The position numbers and the translations under genes are program-made. A model generated the notes under the pieces. That model saw only the letters and a list, made by a program, of their open reading frames with translations, ran no database searches and was not told the DNA's origin. DNA of 64,000 nt, taken from NCBI GenBank assembly GCA_963735465.1, contig CAVTLA010000001.1, forward strand, positions 2,852,001 to 2,916,000. The letters are read 5' to 3'. Positions 43,602-52,171 of the stretch are shown one piece after another (the stretch's first letter is position 1; every line of letters starts with the position of its first letter). Source of the DNA: DASZHJ01 sp963735465 (lineage in GTDB: Bacteria; Pseudomonadota; Alphaproteobacteria; ATCC43930; CGMCC-115725).

Positions 43602-44482
43602 CGCCGCAACACCCGGCCCGCCACGGCATCGAGGCGCAGCAGCATCGCGGGATCGCGGGCCTCCGGGGCGGTGATGACCGCGTATTCGAGGGCGCGGTCG
43701 CAGCCCGCGGGACAGGCGGTCCGGGATGCCGCGATGCGCGGCACCACCGCCTTCACCAGGGCGCGGGCCTTGTCGGCGTTCGCCAGCAGGACGCGCACCA
43801 CCATCTCCACGGTGACGTGGTCGTGGTCCGGATGCCAGCAGTCGAAATCCGTCACCATGGCGACGGTGGCGTAGCAGATCTCCGCCTCGCGGGCGAGCTT
43901 CGCCTCGGGCATGTTGGTCATGCCGATGACGGCGGCGCCCCATGAGCGGTAGAGGTTGCTCTCGGCGAGGGTGGAGAACTGCGGCCCCTCCATCGCGATG
44001 TAGGTGCCGCCGCGGCTGAACGCGATCCCCGCGGGCTCTCCCGCTCCCATCAGCGCGTCGCCGAGGCGCGGGCAAACGGGATGCGCCAGCGACACATGGG
44101 CGACGCAGCCGGTGCCGAAGAAGCTCTTCTTCCGCGCGAAAGTGCGGTCGATGAACTGGTCCACCAGCACGAAGGTGCCCGGCGGCAGATCCTTGCGCAG
44201 GCTGCCCACAGCCGAGAGCGAGAGGATGTCGGTGACACCCGCGCGTTTCAGCGCGTCGATGTTGGCGCGGAAGTCGATGTCCGACGGCGAGAGGCGATGG
44301 CCGCGGCCGTGCCGCGGCAGGAACACCACGCGGGTTCCCGCCAGCGTGCCGAAGCAGAGCTCGTCGGAGGGCTCGCCGAAGGGCGAGGCCACCTTCTGCC
44401 ACTGCACGTCGGTGAGGCCGTCGATCTGGTAGAGGCCGCTGCCGCCGATGATGCCGATGACCGGCGCCTTGCTCTCGCTCAT
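43598..44482 (-). CDS. mtnP: S-methyl-5'-thioadenosine phosphorylase
   Basis: Phosphorolyses methylthioadenosine, and often 5'-deoxyadenosine, to adenine and the ribose 1-phosphate sugar. The 294-residue protein has IGIIGGSGLYQIDGL at residues 9-23, LPRHGRGHRLSPSDI, FRANIDALKRAGVTDILSLS, GGTYIAMEGPQFSTLAESNLY and MVTDFDCWH with the base-binding Asp. ATG 44482 is chosen because it begins exactly at the conserved N-terminus. Together with mtnA and the aldolase on the same strand it forms a salvage set. Confidence 0.93.
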   Translation of the reverse strand: MSESKAPVIGIIGGSGLYQIDGLTDVQWQKVASPFGEPSDELCFGTLAGTRVVFLPRHGRGHRLSPSDIDFRANIDALKRAGVTDILSLSAVGSLRKDLPPGTFVLVDQFIDRTFARKKSFFGTGCVAHVSLAHPVCPRLGDALMGAGEPAGIAFSRGGTYIAMEGPQFSTLAESNLYRSWGAAVIGMTNMPEAKLAREAEICYATVAMVTDFDCWHPDHDHVTVEMVVRVLLANADKARALVKAVVPRIAASRTACPAGCDRALEYAVITAPEARDPAMLLRLDAVAGRVLRR

Positions 44483-44614
44483 ATCCCACACCGCCTTGTT
44501 CCGGGGCCGGGAGTTTCCCAGCGGCCCGCGCGTGCCGCAACAGAATTTCGAATACCCCGCGGTGGCGCCGTATCGAGCGGTGTGGCAGGCTTTTCGCCCT
44601 TCCGGAGAAGAATC

Positions 44615-45586
44615 ATGGCACGCGGGATAGTTCGCTCGACCTTCATTGCGCTGCTGTTTCTCACGGTGCCGCGCATTGCCGGCGCCGCCGAGAGCTTTGC
44701 CGTCACCGGCTGGTCGGTGGACCTGCCGACCTCGACTCCCGCCGGCGGCGCGCAGACGATTGCCGCGACGATCCTGAAGCCCGAGGGCGACGGCCCCTTC
44801 CCCGCCGTGGTCATCATGCACGACTGCAGCGGCCTGGGCGCGCGGTCCAGCGGCGCACCCCGGCGCTGGGCGGACGCGCTGGCGCCGCAGGGCTATGTCA
44901 TCCTCATTCCCGACAGCTTCTCCGCTCGCGGTTTTCCGGACGGCGTCTGCACCATTCCTCTGGACACGCCGGCGGAGCGCCTGCGCCAGGTAAGCCCGTT
45001 CTCGCGCTCCTTCGACGCCTATGCGGCGCTTGCCTGGCTTCGCACCCAGCCCTTCGTCGACGGCGCCCATGTGGGCGTGATGGGCGGCTCCCATGGCGGC
45101 AGCAGCACCCTCGGTGCCATGGTGACCCCGGCCTCGCCCACCGGGTATCTCGTGCAGGAGAAGCAGTACGGTTTCGCCGCCGGCATCGCGCTCTATCCCG
45201 GCTGCGGCGATCAATACGCGGCGTGGTCGGTGAAGCGCGAGTTCGGCGGCCACGGGCCGGTGACCGAGTACGTCGGCGTCTACCGGCCGATCGCGCCGCT
45301 GCTGATCCTGATCGGCGAGAAGGACGACTGGACGCCGGCGCCGCATTGCGCGGAGTTGGCGGCACGTGCGCGCACCGCCGGGTTCCCCGTCGAGATCAAG
45401 ATCTATCCCGGCGCCAACCATTCCTTCGACAGCAGTAACCCCGTCCGCTACGTCCCCAACCGGCGCAATTCAAACAAGCCCGACCGCCAGGGCGCCACCA
45501 CCGGTGGCGATCCCGCCGCCTGGAAGGACGCCATCGTCCAGGTGACGGCGTTCTTCGCCGCGCGGCTGAAGCCGCCGGCGCGCTAG
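44615..45586 (+). CDS. Secreted dienelactone hydrolase-like protein
   Basis: Exported alpha/beta hydrolase of 323 residues. The signal peptide is about 24 residues (STFIALLFLTVPRIAGAA). The fold shows in FPAVVIMHDCSGLGARSSG, nucleophile elbow VGVMGGSHGGSSTLGAM with Ser, LLILIGEKDDWTPAPHC (Asp) and IYPGANHSFDSSNPV (His), so the triad is complete. Two such hydrolases in the window are not close copies: the one at 37946 is cytosolic with a Cys nucleophile. ATG 44615 follows GGAG. The substrate is unknown. Confidence 0.87.
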   Translation: MARGIVRSTFIALLFLTVPRIAGAAESFAVTGWSVDLPTSTPAGGAQTIAATILKPEGDGPFPAVVIMHDCSGLGARSSGAPRRWADALAPQGYVILIPDSFSARGFPDGVCTIPLDTPAERLRQVSPFSRSFDAYAALAWLRTQPFVDGAHVGVMGGSHGGSSTLGAMVTPASPTGYLVQEKQYGFAAGIALYPGCGDQYAAWSVKREFGGHGPVTEYVGVYRPIAPLLILIGEKDDWTPAPHCAELAARARTAGFPVEIKIYPGANHSFDSSNPVRYVPNRRNSNKPDRQGATTGGDPAAWKDAIVQVTAFFAARLKPPAR

Positions 45587-45670
45587 GAGCCGCCGATCAT
45601 TCCCCGGCAGATCGCGGCCGGGGACGGTGATATCATCCGGCCGGGAAAAACGAGCGCAGAAGCAACGGGC

Positions 45671-46870
45671 ATGGCCGTTCCACCCGACAGTCCAGCGACG
45701 CCGGATCTCGTGCGCAAGCTGGCGACCATCCTCTCGGCCGACGTCGCCGAGTTCAGCCGCCTGATGGCGGAGGACGAGGAGCAGACGCTGCGCACCTTCC
45801 GGGCGCACGCTCAGGTCTTCGAGTCCCTGGTGACGATGCACCGGGGGCGCATCTTCAACACCGCCGGCGACGCAATCCTGGCGGAGTTCAGCAGCGCGGT
45901 GGAGGCGGTGCGCTGCGCCACCGAGATCCAGGCAGCGCTCCACACCCGGAACGAGCAATTCCCCGAGGCAAGCCGGATCCGCTTCCGCATCGGCGTCAAC
46001 CTCGGCGACGTGATGGTGCAGGGATCCGATCTGCTGGGGGACGGCGTCAATGTCGCGGCGCGGCTGCAGACCGCGGCGCAGCCCGGCGGCATCTGCCTCT
46101 CTGGCAGCGTCTACGACCAGATCCGCAACAAGCTGTCGCTCTCCTTCACGTCGCTGGGCGAGAAGACGTACAAGAATATCCCGCAGCCCGTTCGCACCTT
46201 CTCCATATCGGCGGCGGAGGGACTGGGCTCACTCCCCTCGCCGAAGCGAACGCGGCGCGGGATCGGCGCCATGACGATCGGGGCGCTGGCGGTCGCGGTG
46301 CTGGCGATCGCCGTCGGCGCCGGCTACTGGCTGCATGGACGCACGCCCCGCGTCCGCACGGAGACGGCGCGCGCCGCCACGGAAGCCGAACGCAAGAAGC
46401 CGGCGGAGATCGCGGCCCCCACCGTCGCCGCGGCTCCGGCAGCACCGCCGCCAGCGGCGTCAGCGCCGGCCCCGCCCACTATTCCCCCCGTCGCCGCGGC
46501 GCCGCCGGTTGCCGCGCCGCCAATCACACCGGCACCGGCGGCAATGAACACCGTTGACGGCCAATATACCGGCCAGCTCTGCTTCGGCGCCGGCGTCAAG
46601 GAATCCGCGCGCTGCGGCCGGGCGCTGGGTACCGTCGACAAGGGTCACATTGACGGAAAATGGACGGGCCGCGACGGCAACGTGACCACGATCCTCTCCG
46701 GCACGGTCTCGTCCACCGGCGAGGTGAAGGCGGAAGTGCGCACCGAGACCGTCAGCGGGACGCGGCAGATGACGATCGAGCTCGCGGGAACGCTGAAGAA
46801 CGGGCTCCTCGAGACCGCCGGCAGCATGCGCAGCGGCCGCGGCGCCACGCTCAACATGCACAAGAATTGA
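45671..46870 (+). CDS. Class III nucleotide cyclase with a membrane anchor and C-terminal domain
   Basis: Adenylate/guanylate cyclase-family protein of 399 residues. Residues about 15-165 form the catalytic domain: RKLATILSADVAEFSRLMAEDEE (first metal Asp), GRIFNTAGDAILAEFSSAVEA (second metal region) and IGVNLGDVMVQGSDLLGDGVNVAARLQ with the transition-state Asn-x-x-x-Arg. A single span (GALAVAVLAIAVGAGYWL) follows near residue 210, then about 65 Ala/Pro-rich residues, then a beta-rich domain of about 105 residues with two Cys. The catalytic part is cytosolic and the tail probably periplasmic. Confidence 0.85.
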   Translation: MAVPPDSPATPDLVRKLATILSADVAEFSRLMAEDEEQTLRTFRAHAQVFESLVTMHRGRIFNTAGDAILAEFSSAVEAVRCATEIQAALHTRNEQFPEASRIRFRIGVNLGDVMVQGSDLLGDGVNVAARLQTAAQPGGICLSGSVYDQIRNKLSLSFTSLGEKTYKNIPQPVRTFSISAAEGLGSLPSPKRTRRGIGAMTIGALAVAVLAIAVGAGYWLHGRTPRVRTETARAATEAERKKPAEIAAPTVAAAPAAPPPAASAPAPPTIPPVAAAPPVAAPPITPAPAAMNTVDGQYTGQLCFGAGVKESARCGRALGTVDKGHIDGKWTGRDGNVTTILSGTVSSTGEVKAEVRTETVSGTRQMTIELAGTLKNGLLETAGSMRSGRGATLNMHKN

Positions 46871-46888
46871 AGCTTTGGCGGGCGAGTT

Positions 46889-48063
46889 CTAGAGTCGCGC
46901 GAGTTCCGCGGGAGCCGCGCCCCCGACCTCGGCAAGAAATTCGCGGGCGCAGTGATCCCAGAGGTGCGCGGCCATGCAGTCGGCGTGGCCGGCGGCGGCG
47001 AGGGCGCGCAGGCGGTCGTCGTCGGCGAGGGCTTGCTCCAGCTCCGCCGCGGCCGCCGTGGAATCCCGGGAGAGCGCCAGGTAGCCACGGCGCGGAAACG
47101 CGTCCGCCAGGTACTCGCTCGGGCCGATGGCGGCCACCGCGCCGTTGGCCATCGCCTGCAGCGGCCGCTCGTGGGATTCGTAATAGGGCGGCAGCGGATT
47201 GAGCACGAGCTTGCTGCGGCGCATAAGATCGATCGTCGCGGCGGTCGGCAGCGGCCCGAGGTAGCGGATCGCGGAGCCGGGGATCGCGACACGCTCCCAC
47301 CCCTCGCCGCACATCACCAGGGGCAGATGCGCGAGCGCCGCCACCATCTCCTGCTTGGCCCGGCAGCGCAGGTAGATGTCGACGGTGCGGAGATAGGAGG
47401 AGAGCATCTCGATCGGGGTCTCCGCGATGCCGAGCACGGCGAGAATGTGCTCGTGCAGCGGCCGGTGGGGATCGCCGTCATGGGCGTCGACGACGGCATT
47501 GAGCCGCCCCTCTCGACCTCGGGCCCATGCTGGCGCCAGCCGGCGCGGAACGGCTCGGCATCGGCGATCAGCGAGGCGCTGAGGAAGAGCGGCACGTCGC
47601 GCCCGTCCCAGGCGGCGGGCTCGGCCGCCTCGGCGGCGTGGGGCAGATGCCGGACCGCGATGTCGCCGCGCACATGATCGCGGCAGAACCCGACGTGATG
47701 CGCGGTCGGAAAGCTGACGGAGAGATGCGGCAGCGGCGCGCGGATGGTCGGGAAGTGATAGGCCGGGTGATCGACGAAATAGATCATGACCGGCGCGCCG
47801 GATATTCCGTAGAAGCCGGCGCCCTGCCCCGGACTGGGAATGCCGTAGCCGTTGAGGCTCAGGAAAGCGCGGATGCGGTTCTGGCGCAGCAGCGCGACGA
47901 CGGTCGAGACGCAATCCGGCGCGCGGGTGTCGAGGATCGCGGTCTCGGCGCCGAGGCGGCGCAACGCCCCGGCGAACTGGTCGACCATGGTGGCGACGCT
48001 GCCGTATTGGGAATGCCCCTTGAACAGGACAACGACGCCGCCGCTATCGTGACTCATGGACAC
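46889..48063 (-). pseudogene. CgeB-like glycosyltransferase, frameshifted
   Basis: Cytosolic glycosyltransferase-like protein. The N-terminal half (GGVVVLFKGHSQYGSVATMV onward, including FLSLNGYGIPSPGQGAGFYG and VMIYFVDHPAYHF) is read from 48063; after RQHGPEVER the frame changes and the rest (RLNAVVDAHDGDPHRPLHEH through IDLMRRSKLVLNPLPPYYES and HERPLQAMANG) is in another frame. The shift lies at about 47504-47512 in a G-rich run and equals one missing base. Repaired length is about 391 residues. The sugar acceptor is not known. Confidence 0.75.
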
Positions 48064-48138
48064 CTGCCGGCCGTGGGCGTCAGGCTGCCATAGGGCCGGC
48101 TTGGTTAGCGGGGAGTTAACTGCGGGGCGGCGACGCCT

Positions 48139-48768
48139 CTATCGCCGTCGCGCCTTGCGCCCGAGGCTCGCCTCGATGAGGCGGTCGGCGATGTCCGGCA
48201 GCGCGCCGGCGGGACCGCCCACGCCGAAGAGCTGGCCCGAGACATAGGCGCCCTCGATCAGCAGCAGCAGCCCGTCGCCAAGCGCCGCTGGCGACGTCGC
48301 GCCCATCTCCGTCGCCATCTCGATCAGGCGCCGGCGCAGCTCGCGCTTGTGGCTCTCGGCGACCACCCGCGCGGGATGGCCCGCTTCCGGATATTCGACG
48401 GCGGCGTTGGTGAGGCCGCAGCCGCGATAGCTCGCTGTCAGCGCGCGGCCCGAGAGGCGCCGCAGGAACGCCATCAGCTGCGCCCGGGGATCGCCGGGAT
48501 GCGCCTCCACGGCCGCCTCGAAGCGTTTCCAGAACTCGGCGTCATAGTCGCTCAGATACGCGGCGGCGAGGGCGTCCTTGGAGGAGAAGCTGCGATAGAG
48601 GCTGGGTTTGGTGGCGCCGGCGCGGGTCACGATCTCGTCGACGCCGACGGCGCGGATGCCCTCGCGATAGAACAGCTCCCGCGCGGTCTGCCGGATGCGG
48701 TCCACCGCCCGCGACGGCCGCTCGCCCGGCGCGGAAGAAGGGGCCTTCACCGTTGATTTATCACGCAT
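48139..48768 (-). CDS. TetR family repressor of the divergent MFS gene
   Basis: TetR-type regulator of 209 residues. The DNA-binding part reads VDRIRQTARELFYREGIRAVG, VDEIVTRAGATKPSLYRSFSSKDAL, a strong match to TetR helices; the C-terminal domain includes YRGCGLTNAAVEYP as in AcrR/YxaF-type regulators. ATG 48768 is set by GAGGAA just before it. Two 12-base TACCG/CGGTA palindromes between it and the MFS gene are almost surely its binding sites, so it represses the transporter and perhaps itself until a ligand binds. Confidence 0.9.
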   Translation of the reverse strand: MRDKSTVKAPSSAPGERPSRAVDRIRQTARELFYREGIRAVGVDEIVTRAGATKPSLYRSFSSKDALAAAYLSDYDAEFWKRFEAAVEAHPGDPRAQLMAFLRRLSGRALTASYRGCGLTNAAVEYPEAGHPARVVAESHKRELRRRLIEMATEMGATSPAALGDGLLLLIEGAYVSGQLFGVGGPAGALPDIADRLIEASLGRKARRR

Positions 48769-48792
48769 TTCCTCGCCGTTCCGAAATTCGCC

Positions 48793-48822
48793 TTGACGAC
48801 CATACCGATCGGTACGTATACA
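48793..48822 (+). promoter_or_regulatory. Probable promoter of the MFS gene
   Basis: TTGACG (48793-48798) and TATACA (48817-48822) with an 18-base spacer give a good sigma-70-like promoter reading into the MFS gene at 48853. The first TetR operator occupies the spacer. Confidence 0.65.
48803..48814. promoter_or_regulatory. TetR operator 1
   Basis: TACCGATCGGTA is a perfect 12-base palindrome lying between the -35 and -10 boxes of the MFS promoter, where a bound repressor would block RNA polymerase. Confidence 0.8.
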
Positions 48823-48838
48823 GGCTGCCCATGTAACG

Positions 48839-48850
48839 TACCGGTCGGTA
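48839..48850. promoter_or_regulatory. TetR operator 2
   Basis: TACCGGTCGGTA repeats operator 1 with one changed central base, 36 bases farther on and directly before the MFS start codon, near the expected start of transcription. Spacing of the two centres is 36 bases. Confidence 0.75.
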
Positions 48851-48852
48851 AC

Positions 48853-50130
48853 ATGAACATAGCGCGGACGCGGCCATTTGGCCAGAAGTATGCCTTCGTC
48901 GTGGTCGGCGTGATCTTCCTGTCGCTGCTGGCGGCGGCGGGGCAGCGGGCGGCGCCCTCGGTGCTGATCCAGCCCCTGGAGCACGCCTTCGGCTGGCAGC
49001 GGGACATCACCTCCCTCGCCGCGGCGCTCGGCATCTTCCTCTACGGCCTCATGGGCCCCTTCGCCGCGGCGCTGATGCAGAGCTTCGGCTTGAAGCGCAC
49101 GCTGGTGCTGGCGCTGCTGCTGATGTCGGCGGCGACCGCGGCGAGCTCGTTCATGAGTCAGCCCTGGCACCTGATCGCGAGCTGGGGCGTGCTCTCCGGC
49201 CTCGGCTCCGGCTGCGTCGCCATGGTGCTGGGCGCCACGGTGGTCAATCGCTGGTTCGTCAGCCATCGCGGCCTGGTCATGGGGCTGCTGACGGCGAGCA
49301 CGGCCACCGGCACGCTGATCTTCCTGCCCGGCCTTGCCGCCATCGCCGAGGGCGCCGGCTGGCGCGCCGTGGTGCTGACGGTGTCGGCCTGCACCGGCGG
49401 GCTGATCCCCCTCGTGCTTTGGCTGCTGCCGGAGAAGCCGGCCGACATCGGCCTGCGCCCCTACGGCGCCACCGAGGCCACGGTCGTCGCGGCGGGACCG
49501 CATCGCAACGCCCTCGCGGTGGCGTTCAGCGCGCTGGGCCGCGCCGTCCAGGTGCGCGACTTCTGGTTCCTGTTCGCGACCTTCTTCATCTGCGGCTTCA
49601 CCACCAACGGTCTCGTCGGCACGCATCTGATCTCGTTCTGCGGCGACGAGGGCATCGCCGAGGTGGGGGCCGCGAGCCTGCTGGCGCTGATGGGGATCTT
49701 CGATCTCGTGGGCACGACGGCCTCGGGCTGGCTCACCGATCGCTACGATCCGCGCAAGTTGCTGTTCATGTACTACGGGCTGCGCGGGCTCTCGCTGGTG
49801 GTCCTGCCCTACACCGACTTCTCCCTCGGCAGCCTCTCGGTCTTCGCGGTGTTCTACGGCCTGGACTGGATCGCCACCGTGCCGCCGACGCTCCGCCTCA
49901 CCAACGAGGCCTTCGGCGACCGCGATGCGCCGGTCGTCTTCGGCTGGATCGCCGCCGGGCATCAGCTCGGCGCCGCCAGCGCCGCCTTCTTCGCGGGCTA
50001 TATGCGGACGGTGCAGGGCAACTACGTCGACGCCTTCATCATCGCGGGCTCGACGGGCGTGCTGGCGGCCGCCCTGGCGCTGATGATCCGCGGCGCCAAG
50101 GGACGGAAGGTCGAGCCGGCGCTGGCCTGA
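48853..50130 (+). CDS. MFS transporter, monocarboxylate/OFA-like
   Basis: Inner-membrane transporter of 425 residues with about twelve spans. It begins YAFVVVGVIFLSLLAAAGQRAAPSVL in pieces typical of the OFA/MCT branch, has FGWQRDITSLAAALGIFLYGL, a loop RWFVSHRGLVMGLLTAST after the fourth span and SGWLTDRYDPRKLL between spans 7 and 9. A short organic anion or a toxic compound is a possible cargo. Its TetR neighbour and operators show it is inducible. The ATG lies three bases after operator 2, so the leader is short. Confidence 0.87.
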   Translation: MNIARTRPFGQKYAFVVVGVIFLSLLAAAGQRAAPSVLIQPLEHAFGWQRDITSLAAALGIFLYGLMGPFAAALMQSFGLKRTLVLALLLMSAATAASSFMSQPWHLIASWGVLSGLGSGCVAMVLGATVVNRWFVSHRGLVMGLLTASTATGTLIFLPGLAAIAEGAGWRAVVLTVSACTGGLIPLVLWLLPEKPADIGLRPYGATEATVVAAGPHRNALAVAFSALGRAVQVRDFWFLFATFFICGFTTNGLVGTHLISFCGDEGIAEVGAASLLALMGIFDLVGTTASGWLTDRYDPRKLLFMYYGLRGLSLVVLPYTDFSLGSLSVFAVFYGLDWIATVPPTLRLTNEAFGDRDAPVVFGWIAAGHQLGAASAAFFAGYMRTVQGNYVDAFIIAGSTGVLAAALALMIRGAKGRKVEPALA

Positions 50131-50137
50131 GCCTGGC

Positions 50138-50893
50138 TCAGTGCTCGATGTCGGCCCAGATGCGGCGCTTGGCGCCGTAGAGGACGCCGGTCATCGCCAG
50201 CAGGAACAGCACCGTCTTGAGGCCGGTGCGGTGGCGCGTCTCCAGATTGGGCTCGGCGGCCCAGGCGAGGAAGGTCACGACGTCGGTCGCCTCCTCGGGG
50301 AGGAGCGCCGGCGTGCCGTCGGCGAAGGTGACGCTGTTGTCGCTCAGCGGCTGCGGCATCGCGATCTGGTGGCCGGGGAAGTATTCGTTGTAGTTCAGGC
50401 CGTCGCCGAGCTTGAAGTCCGCCGGCGGCGTGTCGTAACCGGTCAGGATCCCGTGCACGTAGTCGGGTCCGCCTTCCCGCGCCTTGATGATCAGCGACAG
50501 ATCCGGCGGCAACGCGCCGTTCTGCGCCGCGCGCGCCGCCTTCTCGTTCGGGTAGGGCGCCACGAAATGATCGGAGGGCAGCGCCGGCCGCATGATCGGC
50601 TGGCCGCTGTCGTCGGTGTCGGGCACCTGCTTCGCCGCGGCAATCCCCTTCACCTGCTCCGGCGAAAAGCCCAACCCGTCGAGGTCGCCGTAGGTGAGCA
50701 GGCTGAGGGAATGGCAGTTCGAGCAGACCTCGTTGTAGACCTGGAAGCCGCGCTGGGCGGCGGCGCGGTCATAGGTGCCGAAGACGCCGTTGAACGACCA
50801 GCCGACGCTCGGCAGCGGCTTCTCTTCCTGGGCCGAGGCGGAGGCGCCGGCGAGGAGTGCCGCGGTGAAGCCGACCGCGAGGAGCTTGCGCAT
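50138..50893 (-). CDS. petC: Cytochrome c1 of the bc1 complex
   Basis: Heme-bearing subunit of ubiquinol-cytochrome c reductase. The 251-residue precursor has a signal peptide (KLLAVGFTAALLAGASASA), the heme c motif C-S-N-C-H in FQVYNEVCSNCHSLSL, RPALPSDHFVAPYPNE, and the axial Met region IAMPQPLSD, then a C-terminal membrane anchor (TVLFLLAMTGVLYGA). ATG 50893 overlaps the petB stop (TGATG). It converges on the MFS gene, seven bases apart. Confidence 0.95.
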   Translation of the reverse strand: MRKLLAVGFTAALLAGASASAQEEKPLPSVGWSFNGVFGTYDRAAAQRGFQVYNEVCSNCHSLSLLTYGDLDGLGFSPEQVKGIAAAKQVPDTDDSGQPIMRPALPSDHFVAPYPNEKAARAAQNGALPPDLSLIIKAREGGPDYVHGILTGYDTPPADFKLGDGLNYNEYFPGHQIAMPQPLSDNSVTFADGTPALLPEEATDVVTFLAWAAEPNLETRHRTGLKTVLFLLAMTGVLYGAKRRIWADIEH

Positions 50894-52158
50894 CACGCCT
50901 TCTCCATCACGCCGGAGGGCCGGGCCGGGCGCTTTGCCAGCACCGCGGCGCTGATGCTGGCGGGAAGCGGCAGCGGCCGCTCGAACTTGCCGAGGAGCGG
51001 GATTATCACCAGGAAGTGGACGAAGTAGTAGAGCGTCGCGATGCGGCCGACGACGACATAGAGCCCCTCGGGCCGATGCGCGCCGACGATGCCCAGCGCG
51101 AAGGCGTCGATCACCAGCAGCCAGAACACCCACTTGTAGATCGGGCGGAAGCGCGCGCTGCGGACCTTGGAGCCGTCGAGCCAGGGCAGCACGAAGAGCA
51201 GCCCGATCGAGCCGAACATGCAGAGCACGCCTGCCAGCTTCGCCGGAATGAAGAGGATGTCCGGCACCGAGCGCAGAATCGCGTAGAACGGCAGGAAGTA
51301 CCATTCCGGCACGATCTCCGGCGGGGTCTGGAGCGGATTGGCGGGAATGTAGTTCTGGGGATCGCCGAGCGCGTTCGGCATGAAGAACACGAAGGCCGCG
51401 TAGATCACCAGGAACACGCCGAGGCCGAACATGTCCTTGACCGTGTAATAGGGATGGAAGGGGATGCTGTCCTGCGGCCCCTTGCGGTCGATGCCCAGCG
51501 GGTTGTTGGAGCCGTGCTGGTGCAGGGCGAGGACGTGCACCACCACCACGCCGACAATGACGAACGGCAGCAGGTAGTGCAGCGAATAGAAGCGGTTCAG
51601 CGTGGGATTGCCCACCGCGAACCCGCCCCAGAGCCAGGTGACGATATCGTTGCCGACGATGGGAATCGCCGAGAACAGGTTGGTGATCACGGTCGCGCCC
51701 CAGAAGCTCATCTGTCCCCAGGGCAGCACGTAGCCCATGAACGCCGTCGCCATCATCAGCAGCAGGATCACCACCCCCAGCATCCACAGGAGCTCGCGCG
51801 GGCTCTTGTAGGAGCCGTAGTAGAGGCCACGGAAAATGTGGATGTAGGTGACAATGAAGAAGAACGACGCGCCGTTCATGTGGATGTAGCGCATCAGCCA
51901 GCCGTAGTTCACGTCGCGCATGATGCGCTCGACGGAATTGAAGGCGAGGTCGATGTGGGGCGTGTAGTTCATCGCCAGGAAGATTCCGGTGACGATCATC
52001 GTCACCAGCATGAATCCCGCGAGCGAGCCGAAATTCCACCAGTAGCTCAGGTTCTTCGGCGTCGGGTACTCGTGCAGCTCATGCTCGAGATAGCTGAAGA
52101 CCGGCAGGCGGTAGTCGATCCAGCGTATGATCTTGTTCTGCGGGCCGGAGGCGGCCAT
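50893..52158 (-). CDS. petB: Cytochrome b of the bc1 complex
   Basis: Membrane core subunit holding both b hemes and the Qo and Qi sites. The 421-residue product has about eight spans, WWNFGSLAGFMLVTMIVTG, the heme-binding His pairs in the second and fourth spans, GYVLPWGQMSFWGATVITNL, and the Qo motif PEWYFLPFYAILR. This is a complete, fused cytochrome b of purple-bacterial/mitochondrial type. It lies 13 bases after petA and overlaps petC, so petABC is one operon. Confidence 0.96.
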   Translation of the reverse strand: MAASGPQNKIIRWIDYRLPVFSYLEHELHEYPTPKNLSYWWNFGSLAGFMLVTMIVTGIFLAMNYTPHIDLAFNSVERIMRDVNYGWLMRYIHMNGASFFFIVTYIHIFRGLYYGSYKSPRELLWMLGVVILLLMMATAFMGYVLPWGQMSFWGATVITNLFSAIPIVGNDIVTWLWGGFAVGNPTLNRFYSLHYLLPFVIVGVVVVHVLALHQHGSNNPLGIDRKGPQDSIPFHPYYTVKDMFGLGVFLVIYAAFVFFMPNALGDPQNYIPANPLQTPPEIVPEWYFLPFYAILRSVPDILFIPAKLAGVLCMFGSIGLLFVLPWLDGSKVRSARFRPIYKWVFWLLVIDAFALGIVGAHRPEGLYVVVGRIATLYYFVHFLVIIPLLGKFERPLPLPASISAAVLAKRPARPSGVMEKA

Positions 52159-52171
52159 GCGCCGTACTCCT

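Noticed and set aside
48769..49962. N-terminal extension of the TetR frame on the minus strand
   Set aside because: It lies opposite the MFS gene; the real TetR start at 48768 has a ribosome-binding site and operators just upstream.
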